Shown here piece after piece: positions 27,310 to 35,230 of a stretch of DNA of 64,000 nucleotides (its first letter is position 1; each line of letters begins with the position of its first letter). The stretch lies in contig NZ_CP036426.1 in the NCBI RefSeq assembly GCF_007752535.1, forward strand, positions 2,108,001 through 2,172,000, written 5' to 3'. Both the position numbers and the translations under genes were made by a program. Source of the DNA: Tautonia plasticadhaerens. GTDB lineage: Bacteria; Planctomycetota; Planctomycetia; Isosphaerales; Isosphaeraceae. The notes beneath the pieces were generated by a model. That model had not been told where the DNA came from. It saw nothing but the letters and a program-made list of their open reading frames with translations, and made no database searches.

Positions 27310-28026
27310 ATGACGATGACGACGAAGGCGGCGACCGAGCCCATCTCCCCCGGGACCATGACCCGGCGCGCCGCGATCGGCCTGGCGATCCTCGGCGGCG
27401 GCCTGGCCGCCGAGGCGGCGGTGGACCGGGCGACCCGGACCGAGCGGCCCCCGCTGGGGGGGTCGCTGGCGGGCGTGCCGATGGTGCTGGGAGACTGGGT
27501 GGGCAAGGACGAGCCGGTCGACCCCGAGATCGCCCGGGAGTCGCAGGCCACCGAGTACCTGAACCGGGCCTACTCCCTGAAGGGGAGGCCGGGGGCCCAG
27601 CTCTGGCTCTGGATCAACTACTCCGACCGGGGCCTGAACCTGCGGCACTCGCCGGAGATCTGCCTCCCCTCGGGGGGCTGGCAGAAGGCCGAGGCGCTGA
27701 CCAAGGTGGTCGAGGTCGACCGGCCCGGCGGCGAGGCCCAGCGGGTCTCGCTGCTCGGGTACGAGAAAGGAGATATGGTCCAGCGGATCGGATTCTGGTA
27801 CTACATTTTCGGAGAAGGTCGCGTCGAGCGGTTCGTCCGGGGCCTGCCGATCTCCAGCCGGAGCAGCCACGGCCGCACCACCCGCGGCTCGGGCCTCACG
27901 GCGGAGGTCTTCTACCCCGGCGACGCCGGGCTCGGCGACGCCGAGCTGCGCGACTTCATCGGACGATTGCTCGACGCGATCGAGCCGGTCCTCCCCGAGG
28001 ACCGGGCCGTCTACCACGTGCCCTGA
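27310..28026 (+). CDS. EpsI-family exosortase-associated protein
   Basis: 238 residues with an N-terminal twin-Arg-like stretch and hydrophobic helix (TRRAAIGLAILGGGLAAEAA), then the EpsI/DUF3485 domain with its hallmark NYSDRGLNLRHSPEICLPSGGW. This family is almost always next to or fused with exosortases and is thought to work with them in exopolysaccharide-linked export; its chemistry is unknown. It lies 27 bases after the exosortase gene and has a purine-rich ribosome site (GGCAGGGAGG). Confidence 0.9.
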   Translation: MTMTTKAATEPISPGTMTRRAAIGLAILGGGLAAEAAVDRATRTERPPLGGSLAGVPMVLGDWVGKDEPVDPEIARESQATEYLNRAYSLKGRPGAQLWLWINYSDRGLNLRHSPEICLPSGGWQKAEALTKVVEVDRPGGEAQRVSLLGYEKGDMVQRIGFWYYIFGEGRVERFVRGLPISSRSSHGRTTRGSGLTAEVFYPGDAGLGDAELRDFIGRLLDAIEPVLPEDRAVYHVP

Positions 28027-28149
28027 GCCGGGCCGGGGCCGAGCGGGCCGGCGGGGAGACGACCGACGGTCGACTCGCGACGAGCCCGAGCCAACGCCGG
28101 GAGCAGGAGGCGCCCCGGACAACCGACCGCCATCGCGGAGGGATGGATC

Positions 28150-29193
28150 GTGAAGCATGCGTTGATCACCGGAATCACCGGCCAGGACGGCTCCTACCTG
28201 GCCGACTTCCTGCTGGGCAAGCCCGACTACACCGTGCACGGCCTGGTCCGCCGCACGAGCACCCTGAACCGATCCCGGATCGACCACATCGCCCGCAACC
28301 CCGACTTCCGGGACCGCTTCCACCTGCACTACGCCGACCTCGGCGACGCGTCGAGCCTCTCCGGCCTGATGGAGACGATCCGCCCCGACGAGGTCTATAA
28401 CCTCGGCGCCCAGAGCCACGTCCGGGTCTCGTTCGACCAGCCGATCTACACCGCCGACGTCGTCGGCGTGGGCACCCTCCGATTGCTGGAGGCCGTCCGG
28501 CAGCTCGCCCGCAGCCAGCCGGTCCGGTTCTACCAGGCCTCCAGCTCCGAGATGTTCGGCTCGGCCCCGCCGCCGCAGACGATGGAGACCCCCTTCCACC
28601 CCCGCTCCCCCTACGCCTGCGCCAAGCTGTACGGCCACTGGCAGACGATCAACTACCGGGAGGCTTACGGCCTGTTCGCCTGCTCCGGCATCCTCTTCAA
28701 CCACGAGAGCCCCCGGCGCGGCGAGAGCTTCGTCACCCGCAAGATCACCCTGGGTGCCACCCGCATCAAGGAAGGCTTGCAGAAGACGCTGGTCATGGGC
28801 AACCTCGACGCCAAGCGCGACTGGGGCTTCGCCGGCGACTACGTGAAGGCCATGTGGCTGATGCTCCAGCAGGAGACGCCCGACGACTACATCGTGGCCA
28901 TGGGCGTCACCCACTCGGTCCGGGAGTTCCTGGAGAAGACCTTCTCCCAGCTCGACCTCGACTACAACGACTTCGTCGAGTTCGACGAACGCTACATGAG
29001 GCCCTCCGAGGTCGACGTGCTGCTCGGCGACCCGAGCAAGGCCAGGAAGAACCTGGGCTGGGAGCCGGAGGTCGACCTCGACGGCCTCGTCAAGATGATG
29101 GTCGAGAATGACCTGGAGCTGGCCCGCCGCGAGAAGTTCGCCCAGGGCTACAAGGGCACCTCGATCAGCACCCCGCACCTCGGCCGCCTCTGA
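28150..29193 (+). CDS. gmd: GDP-mannose 4,6-dehydratase
   Basis: NADP-dependent short-chain dehydrogenase that makes GDP-4-keto-6-deoxymannose, the precursor of GDP-fucose, GDP-rhamnose and related sugars. The Rossmann motif [10 protein letters not shown], the catalytic Thr/Ser (ASSSEMFG) and [10 protein letters not shown] (YxxxK) are visible, as is the family's [14 protein letters not shown] loop. 347 residues. It starts at a GTG (28150) after CGGAGGGATGG. It probably supplies a deoxysugar for the polymer built by this cluster; the partner reductase or epimerase is not in the window. Confidence 0.94.
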   Translation: MKHALITGITGQDGSYLADFLLGKPDYTVHGLVRRTSTLNRSRIDHIARNPDFRDRFHLHYADLGDASSLSGLMETIRPDEVYNLGAQSHVRVSFDQPIYTADVVGVGTLRLLEAVRQLARSQPVRFYQASSSEMFGSAPPPQTMETPFHPRSPYACAKLYGHWQTINYREAYGLFACSGILFNHESPRRGESFVTRKITLGATRIKEGLQKTLVMGNLDAKRDWGFAGDYVKAMWLMLQQETPDDYIVAMGVTHSVREFLEKTFSQLDLDYNDFVEFDERYMRPSEVDVLLGDPSKARKNLGWEPEVDLDGLVKMMVENDLELARREKFAQGYKGTSISTPHLGRL

Positions 29194-29233
29194 GCCGTCG
29201 ACGACGGCCCGAGCGGATCGAGACCGACCTCCC

Positions 29234-29274
29234 GACGCCCCGACGCCGCCCCAAGGGGGTGGCGCCGGGGCGTC
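29234..29274 (+). terminator. Terminator-like hairpin after gmd
   Basis: Arms 29234-29247 and 29261-29274 pair at 13 of 14 positions (GACGCCCCG with CGGGGCGTC), and the inside closes further with CCCC/GGGG. It lies 41 bases past the stop of gmd. There is no T-run. Confidence 0.6.
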
Positions 29275-29389
29275 CGGCGTTTCGAGGATTCCCTGCCATT
29301 TCGGCAGGTGGCTTCGTTCGGCGCACATACTCGACCGGGGGGTCAGGAGTTCGTCCGGCGTCATACCGGATCGCAAGGAGGAGTCAGGA

Positions 29390-29473
29390 TCGGGGTGGCT
29401 GGGGTCCGCGCCGCGGCCCGCGGTACCCGAGGCGGTCGACCGGGGGCCGCGGCGCGGACCCCTGCCACCCCGA
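29390..29473. repeat. 30-bp inverted repeat with a 24-base loop
   Basis: Arm 29390-29419 matches the reverse complement of 29444-29473 at 29 of 30 positions; the core is GGGGTCCGCGCCGCGGCCC. The loop carries GGTACC and GTCGAC. It ends 31 bases before the stop of the minus-strand gene at 29505. It could be a bidirectional terminator, but the stem is unusually long for that. Confidence 0.85.
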
Positions 29474-29504
29474 CGATCCGTAATCCAGGCGATCCGGCAT
29501 CAGG

Positions 29505-30662
29505 TCAGGATCTCCGCCCCGCCTTCGCCTTCTTCAACGCCCGACGCGCCCGGCGGTTCATGAAGACCTGGGGCTCGGCCAGGCCGGACCGGGCGGCAGT
29601 AGCGAAGGACGGGACCGGGGCGGACGGGACGGGGACCGCGTCCGATTCGTCGTCGAGGACGAGGTCGACCTCCCGGGCCAGGGCCGGGGACGACCGACGC
29701 GCCGATCGGTCGGGCCGGGGATCGGGGGGGCCTTCGAGGGCGACCGGCAGGTCCGCGGGCGGGGCCGGTTCGGGCTCCTCTCCGCGTTCGACCATCCGGG
29801 CGTAGGCCATCAGGTCGCCGATCGGGTCGTCCTGGGACTCGGGGTCGTCGTCGAGCCGGTCGGGATCCCGGGCCCGGGCGGCCTTGTACGAGGCTTCGAG
29901 GGAGCGGAACCGGCGCCAGAGTGCCGACTCGTGGCCCCGGAGGCGTCGGAGGTGGGAGTGCTCGGCGGTCGGCAGGCCGATCTCGGCGAGGGCCCGGCTC
30001 GATTCGTCGAGCAGGGCGGTCGACTCCTTGAGCGCCTCCAGGCCGGAGACGTGGTCCCGGACGAGGTATCGCAGGTCGTCGACGGTGAGGCGGGCCAGCA
30101 TCACCCGGTCGGCCTCCCGGAACTCGTCGGGGGTCTGCATCAGGTCGAGGCAGAGCCGGCGCTGGGCGTCGTCCCAGCCCGCCTCGTCGTCGAGCCGGTC
30201 GGCCAGCCCGTTCCACCGGGCGAGCAGCCAGTCGAGCCCGGCCCCCGACTGGCAGAGCCGGGAGACGACCCGGTCGGGGTCGCTCGACAGCCGGCCGCCG
30301 AGGGCGGCGGCCTCGGCCTCGCGGTCGACCACCCAGCAGGAGGCGGCCCGATCGGCCTCGTATCGGGCCTGGGCCCGCTGGTGGTCCTGGCAGCGGTCGA
30401 TCCGGACCGAGGCGAGCAAGAGCTTCTCGACCAGCCATCGCCCGTACTCGTCGTCCGGGGAGGTCGGGAAGGCCCCGGCCCACTGCTCGCGACGGGCGGC
30501 GACCGCCTCGGCCTCCTCCGGCCCGACGGCATCGGACTCGGCCCGGAAGCCGTGCTTCCAGGCGTTCAGGCGGATCCGGTCCTTGCCCGCCTGGGTGACG
30601 GGGCCGGTGCTCTTCTTCGAATTCCGGCGGTTGGCGTTGAGCCGGGCTGCGCTGACGGCCAT
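29505..30662 (-). CDS. Lineage-type protein with RRN-KSTGP N-terminal motif, function unknown
   Basis: 385 residues. The N-terminus MAVSAARLNANRRNSKKSTGP, then AGKDRIRLNAWKHGFRAE, resembles a motif found on many planctomycete and acidobacterial proteins of unknown function; the basic, Asn-rich character suggests nucleic-acid contact. A long helical body follows, with conserved-looking WLVEKLLLASVRIDRCQDHQRAQARYEAD. The C-terminus is Pro/Asp-rich and ends in MNRRARRALKKAKAGRRS, a strongly basic patch. No membrane segment or enzyme motif is seen. It stands alone on the minus strand between exopolysaccharide and beta-helix genes. Confidence 0.72.
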   Translation of the reverse strand: MAVSAARLNANRRNSKKSTGPVTQAGKDRIRLNAWKHGFRAESDAVGPEEAEAVAARREQWAGAFPTSPDDEYGRWLVEKLLLASVRIDRCQDHQRAQARYEADRAASCWVVDREAEAAALGGRLSSDPDRVVSRLCQSGAGLDWLLARWNGLADRLDDEAGWDDAQRRLCLDLMQTPDEFREADRVMLARLTVDDLRYLVRDHVSGLEALKESTALLDESSRALAEIGLPTAEHSHLRRLRGHESALWRRFRSLEASYKAARARDPDRLDDDPESQDDPIGDLMAYARMVERGEEPEPAPPADLPVALEGPPDPRPDRSARRSSPALAREVDLVLDDESDAVPVPSAPVPSFATAARSGLAEPQVFMNRRARRALKKAKAGRRS

Positions 30663-31168
30663 CGCGGTGCGTCCCTCGGGGTGTCTCGTCGTCGAGGCGA
30701 GGCGAGTCGAGGGCCGGCTGGGGGATCGGCGTCGATCCGGGGAGTCGCGGCCCTACTCCAAGATCATCGAGAGAGGCGGGCGGAATATTCACAAGAACCC
30801 GACGGCCGAGGACGGTCGGCCCGAATTTGAGCGGGATCCGCGGGTCTGAGTTATTTCCTTGAACCGGCCCGGCGCCCCTGTTGTAATCCTTGCTTCGGTC
30901 ATGCGACCGGGTCCCTGATGGGGAAATGACCCGGATCGATGCACTTCGGCCGACGGCGGACTCCTCGGCGACAACGAGGGTACGCCCGGCGTTTCCCGGT
31001 CGGAACCACCCGACTCGATTCCGACCGATCCATCGTGCCGCCCCACCCCGACACGATCGGGTGGGTTGGGGCACCCAAGGGTCGCCGGGTCGACCGGTCG
31101 ACGTCCGATCGGGAGGTGGGAGGGTCGCGGCGGTCCGCACACATGGAAGGTCCACCTGGGAGTGAGTC
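30663..31168. other. 506-base divergent gap upstream of the beta-helix gene
   Basis: Less GC-rich than its surroundings in the middle. It holds the predicted promoter at 30859-30887, a CCCACCCCGA/TCGGGTGGG hairpin near 31041-31065 and the palindrome GTCGACCGGTCGAC near 31088-31103. These would lie in a 270-base leader of the beta-helix mRNA. I see no coding region here. Confidence 0.5.
30859..30887 (+). promoter_or_regulatory. Predicted sigma70-type promoter for the beta-helix gene
   Basis: TTGAAC (30859-30864) and TGTAAT (30882-30887) are 17 bases apart; each matches consensus at four or more of six positions. The leader to the ATG at 31169 would be about 270 bases. Confidence 0.45.
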
Positions 31169-32995
31169 ATGCGTTCATTCGATGTCCGTTGGCGTCCGAT
31201 CCTGGGCCCGGCCGGGCGACGAGGCCCGGGGGGGCGACGGCGGCCCGTTCCGCGGCTCGAGCCGCTGGAAGCGAGGGAACTGCTGGCGATCGTCGTCGAC
31301 ACGTTCGACGACGTGATTGCGGATGACGGGCTCACAAGCCTGCGAGAGGCGATCGAACTGGCCGAATCGTGGGGAGGAGCGGACACGATCGAGGTGCCGG
31401 CCGGGACCTATGCGTTGGACCTGGGGCAGCTCACGTTCGACGACGCCAGCGCCCCCGTGGCGGTCCGATCCACCGGCGGCCCGGCGACGATCGACGGCCG
31501 GGGCGCCAGCCGAGTGTTCCTGGTCGTCCAGGGCAGCGAGGTAGTGCTCGATGGCCTGGTGATCACCGGAGGCGTGGCCGACCTGGGGGGCGGCCTGCTC
31601 AATCTGGGGACGACGACGATCCTCGACAGCTCGTTCCTGGGGAACGAGGCCTTCGGCGGCGGCGGGATCTTCACCTTCCCCGGGAGCACCACCGTCGTTG
31701 ACGACAGCCTCCTCGAGGGCAATCAGGCGGTCTTCGGCGCCGGCATCTCCAACGCTGGAGTCCTGGCGATCCATGACGGCCGCTTCATCGACAACGTGGC
31801 CACCGGGGGCAACGGCGGGGGCATCGACTCGATCGGCGACGTGGTGATCGCCGAGAGCCGCTTCGAGGGGAACCGGGCCGACTTCGGTGGCGCCATCGGC
31901 AACGGGGGCACGATGGTCGTCCGGGACAGCACCCTGAGGGGCAATTCGGCGGCCGGGAACGCGGGTGGCGTCTTCAGCAACTTCGACGGGGTGCTGGAGA
32001 TCTCCGGCAGCGGGCTCGAGGGGAACTCGGCCGGAGGCTACGGCGGTGCCATCTCCACCTGGGGCGTCACGACGGTCGACGGGAGCACGATCGAGGGGAA
32101 TTCATCGGGCCTCGGCGGCGGCGGGATCGATCACTTCGTGGGCACCCTGGGCATCACCGACTCCGTCATCTCGGGCAACAGTGCCGGGTGGGACGGCGGC
32201 GGCATCCACAGCTTCGAGGGGGCCGGCCTGACGCTGATCGACGCGACGCTGTCCGGCAACTCGGCGCATTACGGCGGCGGGATCCGGATCGGTCGGGGCA
32301 CCCTGATCGCCGACCGCACCACGATGGTCGAGAACGTCGCGAACTTCGACGGCGGCGGCATCTCCGCCTTCTCCAACTCCACCACGTTGCTGGAGAGCGA
32401 GGTCTCCGGCAACGACGCCTTCGGCCGAGGCGGCGGCATCGAGGTCTCCGGCGGCTCGTCGACCATCGTCGGCTCGACCATCTCGGACAACTCGGCCTCG
32501 TACGCCGGGGGCGGGATCTTCGGCTCGAACGGGGCCCTGGTGACGGTGGCCGGGTCGACGCTCGCCCGCAACTCGTCCGACTTCGGCGGCGGAATCCTGA
32601 TCGAGTTCGGCGAGCTGGCCCTCCGCCAGACCACGTTGGCCGACAACCTGGCGCGATTCAACGGCGGCGGGATCTACAGCTTCTTCGGCACGACCAATGT
32701 GCAGGAGAGCACCCTGAGGGGCAACGAGGCCGGTCAGGACGGGGGAGGGATCTTCAACGTGGGCGACTTGACCGTCAGCGACGTGCACTTCGCCCACAAC
32801 AGCGCCGGCCGGAACGGCGGGGGGATCTTCAACGACGGCGTCACCCGGGTCTTCGACAGCATCTTCTCCGGCAACAAGGCCGCGAAGAGGACGGGGCTTG
32901 GCACCGCGATCTACACCACGATTGGCGGCATGCTGATCCTGGACGACCAGACCGTCATCAGCCAGAACGGCGTGGCGATCTACCAGGAGCAATAG
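31169..32995 (+). CDS. Secreted right-handed beta-helix protein with LEPR-XLL-like N-terminus
   Basis: 608 residues. The N-terminus is basic and runs into RLEPLEARELLA, a variant of the LEPR-XLL motif that heads many large exported planctomycete proteins in place of a classic signal peptide. Next is a CSLREAI-like block (LTSLREAIELA). From about residue 100 to the end are some 20 turns of a repeat of the form GNSA..GGGI, with S/T-rich strands between, as in parallel beta-helix and chlamydial Pmp-type proteins. There is no autotransporter barrel, membrane anchor or PEP-CTERM tail. It is probably a cell-surface or secreted structural/adhesive protein; carbohydrate lyase activity is possible but no catalytic site is visible. 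The ribosome site is GGGAGTGAG. Confidence 0.85.
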   Translation: MRSFDVRWRPILGPAGRRGPGGRRRPVPRLEPLEARELLAIVVDTFDDVIADDGLTSLREAIELAESWGGADTIEVPAGTYALDLGQLTFDDASAPVAVRSTGGPATIDGRGASRVFLVVQGSEVVLDGLVITGGVADLGGGLLNLGTTTILDSSFLGNEAFGGGGIFTFPGSTTVVDDSLLEGNQAVFGAGISNAGVLAIHDGRFIDNVATGGNGGGIDSIGDVVIAESRFEGNRADFGGAIGNGGTMVVRDSTLRGNSAAGNAGGVFSNFDGVLEISGSGLEGNSAGGYGGAISTWGVTTVDGSTIEGNSSGLGGGGIDHFVGTLGITDSVISGNSAGWDGGGIHSFEGAGLTLIDATLSGNSAHYGGGIRIGRGTLIADRTTMVENVANFDGGGISAFSNSTTLLESEVSGNDAFGRGGGIEVSGGSSTIVGSTISDNSASYAGGGIFGSNGALVTVAGSTLARNSSDFGGGILIEFGELALRQTTLADNLARFNGGGIYSFFGTTNVQESTLRGNEAGQDGGGIFNVGDLTVSDVHFAHNSAGRNGGGIFNDGVTRVFDSIFSGNKAAKRTGLGTAIYTTIGGMLILDDQTVISQNGVAIYQEQ

Positions 32996-33009
32996 ATTTC
33001 CCGGGGCAT

Positions 33010-33052
33010 GGCTCGGCCCCATTCGGGTGCCGAGCCGCCCCGCTCGGGGCGG
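33010..33052 (+). terminator. Tandem hairpins after the beta-helix gene
   Basis: GGCTCGG/CCGAGCC (33010-33036) is followed directly by CCGCCCCG/CGGGGCGG (33035-33052). They lie 15 bases after the stop, in the gap to the convergent aldo/keto reductase gene, and may serve both. Confidence 0.5.
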
Positions 33053-33135
33053 AGCACAGCTCCCCGCGACGATCAAGGAGGACCCTGGCCGCGCGGGGAG
33101 AGCCGCAACGCCTCGACACGCTCCGCGATCGACCG

Positions 33136-34158
33136 CTAGATGACGGGAGTGCCATACGCCTCGGCCCAGTCCTCCCGGGCGGCCATGTCGAGGCCGGTCC
33201 TGGCGAGTTCAAGGGCCTCGGCGTCGGAGAGGGGCTCGATGGTGGCGACGGTCTTCGCGGCCTGCTCCAACTCGGGGATGCCCTCCATGCCGATGACGGC
33301 CACGTGCAGGCCGGGGATGGTGAAGGCGTAGCGCATGGCCTGCTCGTAAGTGCCCTCGGGGAGGCGGTGGCCGCCCCCGGTGGCCTTCGACTGGTCCCCG
33401 GCGCCGCCGAGGACCTTCATGGCGACGAGCCCGACGTTGTCCTGCCGGGCCCGGGACCAGACCTTGTGCTCGAAGTCATACGAGTGCTGGACGACGAAGT
33501 TGACGGCGTTCATGAGCACGTCGACGGCGCCGGAGTCGAGGACGAGGTGGAACCGGGAGGGGTGCAGGTGGCCGCTGGCGCCGATGAAGCGGACGAGGCC
33601 CTGCTCCCGGGCCTCCCGGAGGGCGCCGAGGGAGCCGTCCTTGCCGAGGGCGAACTTCGGGTCGCCCCATCGGGGCTCGTCGCCGAAATTGTGGAGGTGG
33701 ACGAGGTCGACCGAGTCGGTCCTCATGCGCCTGAGGCTCTGCTCCAGCAGGCGCCAGGTGCCGTCCCGGGTCGGCTCCTCGGTCTTGGTGACGAGGAAGA
33801 ACTTCGAGCGGAAGTCGGCGTCTTCGAGGGAGGGGCCCATCTTCTCCTCGGAGAAGCCGGTCTGCTCGTTGCCGTAGTTGGGGGCGACGTCGAGGTAGGT
33901 GACGCCCAGTTCCAGGGCCCGCCGGAGGGTGGCCTGCACGTCATCGGGGGTGACGTGCTCGCGCTGGAAGTAGGCGCAGCCGATGCCGAGCCGGGAGACC
34001 TCGGCCCCGGTCCGGCCGAGGGTGGTCGAGGGGACCCGGATCGGGTCGCCCTCGTCGGCCCGGACCGCCGAGCCCCGGGCGGTGGCCGCGGCGGCGGCCA
34101 GGGCGGCGGAGGATCGGACGAAGTCGCGACGGGAGAGGTCCTGGGGTCGGGGGGTCAT
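33136..34158 (-). CDS. Tat-exported aldo/keto reductase
   Basis: 340 residues. The start at 34158 follows CCGGAGGACCCC and gives a twin-arginine signal, SRRDFVRSSAALAAAAATARG. The AKR barrel follows with the catalytic Asp/Tyr in YLDVAPNYGNEQ, Lys in SKFFLVTK and His in LVHLHNFGD. Cytoplasmic AKRs use NADPH, so export by Tat implies folding with bound cofactor before transport. Such proteins are common in planctomycetes, but the substrate is unknown. The gene is followed on the same strand by none in this window; a secreted protein gene lies 81 bases upstream in the same direction. Confidence 0.88.
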   Translation of the reverse strand: MTPRPQDLSRRDFVRSSAALAAAAATARGSAVRADEGDPIRVPSTTLGRTGAEVSRLGIGCAYFQREHVTPDDVQATLRRALELGVTYLDVAPNYGNEQTGFSEEKMGPSLEDADFRSKFFLVTKTEEPTRDGTWRLLEQSLRRMRTDSVDLVHLHNFGDEPRWGDPKFALGKDGSLGALREAREQGLVRFIGASGHLHPSRFHLVLDSGAVDVLMNAVNFVVQHSYDFEHKVWSRARQDNVGLVAMKVLGGAGDQSKATGGGHRLPEGTYEQAMRYAFTIPGLHVAVIGMEGIPELEQAAKTVATIEPLSDAEALELARTGLDMAAREDWAEAYGTPVI

Positions 34159-34239
34159 GGGGTCCTCCGGGGGGTTCGGTGGGAGAGGATGGCCGGGGCC
34201 GGGTGCCGACCGCCAGCGTCCCGCCGAGGGATGCAAGGC

Positions 34240-35088
34240 TCATTCCCCTCGGTCCGGGTCGTCGCCGTGCTCGGGGAAGTCGGCGCGGTAGCGGTCGAGC
34301 AGGCGGTCGAGGTCGGCCTCGACGAGGTAGAGGACGCCGCGGATCTGCTTGGATTCGCCGGGGGCGAGGCCGCCGATCCGGAAGTCGGAATGGAGGCAGA
34401 CGATGATGCCCTGGAAGAGTTCCTGGTAGGGCTCCCAGGCGGTGGCGAGGATCTTGGACTCGTCGGCGGAGTAACAGCCGATCAGCCCGCTGGACGGGAC
34501 GAGGTCGCTGAGCGGCCGGGGGTTCACGTCGGTCCGGGGGACGTGTTTCGGGCACCAGACCTGGCCGGGGGTGTAGCGGGCTTCGGTGGCCCAGGGCTCG
34601 GTCGGCAGTCGGCGGGGCTCGCCGTCGATGAAGACGAATGACTTCGGCAGGTATTGCTCCGAGTTGCGCTCGGGGGGGACGCCGGTGAAGCGGTCGACCC
34701 GGATGCAGGGCTGGGCCCAGTGGGCCATCGAGGGCCGGTCGGTGGGGTTGGTGGCGGTGACGAGGAAGTCGACGCGGTCGGATCCGGCGGTGATCTCGTG
34801 GTCGACGACCACGCCGTCCTCCAGGGTGGAGCGGAGCCGGAGGGAACGGCCATCGGGGCCCGATCCGATCAGCTCGGTGCGGTGGGTGATGACCGTCTCG
34901 GCCCAGTCCCGGTCGGTGGAACCGGGGCGGCAGAACGCCTCGATGTACCAGATGTCGAGCGACTCGCCGGGGAGGTCGGGGCCCCGGACGGTGAGGATCT
35001 CGTCGGCCCAGGAGAGGCGAAGCGCGCCTTCGGCCGGGGCCGCCGGGGAGGCCGAGGCGACCAGGAGCAGGAGCGAGGGGATGAGCAT
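34240..35088 (-). CDS. Secreted protein of unknown function
   Basis: 282 residues with a signal peptide (MLIPSLLLLVASASPAAPA) at the start chosen at 35088. The mature part is beta-rich (LRLRSTLEDGVVVDHEITAG, VDFLVTATNPTDRPSMAHWAQPCIRVDRFTG, IIVCLHSDFRIGGLAPGESKQIRGVLYLVEADLDRLLDRY). The last segment resembles the end of beta-sandwich carbohydrate-binding or aldose-epimerase-like domains, but I cannot name a family. It may be co-transcribed with the Tat-exported reductase that follows, which suggests a shared extracellular sugar substrate; this is inference. Confidence 0.7.
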   Translation of the reverse strand: MLIPSLLLLVASASPAAPAEGALRLSWADEILTVRGPDLPGESLDIWYIEAFCRPGSTDRDWAETVITHRTELIGSGPDGRSLRLRSTLEDGVVVDHEITAGSDRVDFLVTATNPTDRPSMAHWAQPCIRVDRFTGVPPERNSEQYLPKSFVFIDGEPRRLPTEPWATEARYTPGQVWCPKHVPRTDVNPRPLSDLVPSSGLIGCYSADESKILATAWEPYQELFQGIIVCLHSDFRIGGLAPGESKQIRGVLYLVEADLDRLLDRYRADFPEHGDDPDRGE

Positions 35089-35170
35089 GAGTCGTGGCCC
35101 CGGGAGGTCGGGAGGGACGGGGGATCGTCCCTCAGGGGACCACAAATCGCTTCGACTCGAAAGGCCCGAG

Positions 35171-35185
35171 CGGCTACCGTAGCCG
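35171..35185. promoter_or_regulatory. Palindrome CGGCTAC-C-GTAGCCG
   Basis: Perfect 7-bp arms around one base, 45 bases before the enolase-superfamily start and in the gap to the divergent secreted-protein gene. It looks like a dimeric regulator's operator. Confidence 0.35.
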
Positions 35186-35230
35186 GTCCCGACCGCCCGG
35201 AACCAAGACGCCCCGAGGAGTTCCCCGCCG

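Larger units (their letters stand above)
29194..29504. other. 311-base convergent gap with strong secondary structure
   Basis: No gene is supported here. It holds a terminator-like hairpin at 29234-29274 and a very long inverted repeat at 29390-29473, both annotated separately, plus a small CTGCC/GGCAG hairpin near 29291-29306. Confidence 0.6.

Noticed and set aside
21445-29376. A 2643-residue minus-strand open frame
   Set aside because: Opposite five recognisable plus-strand genes; it has no domain and no ribosome site.
29194-29504. Small genes in the gap after gmd
   Set aside because: Open frames there overlap the hairpins, lack ribosome sites and show no protein-like composition.
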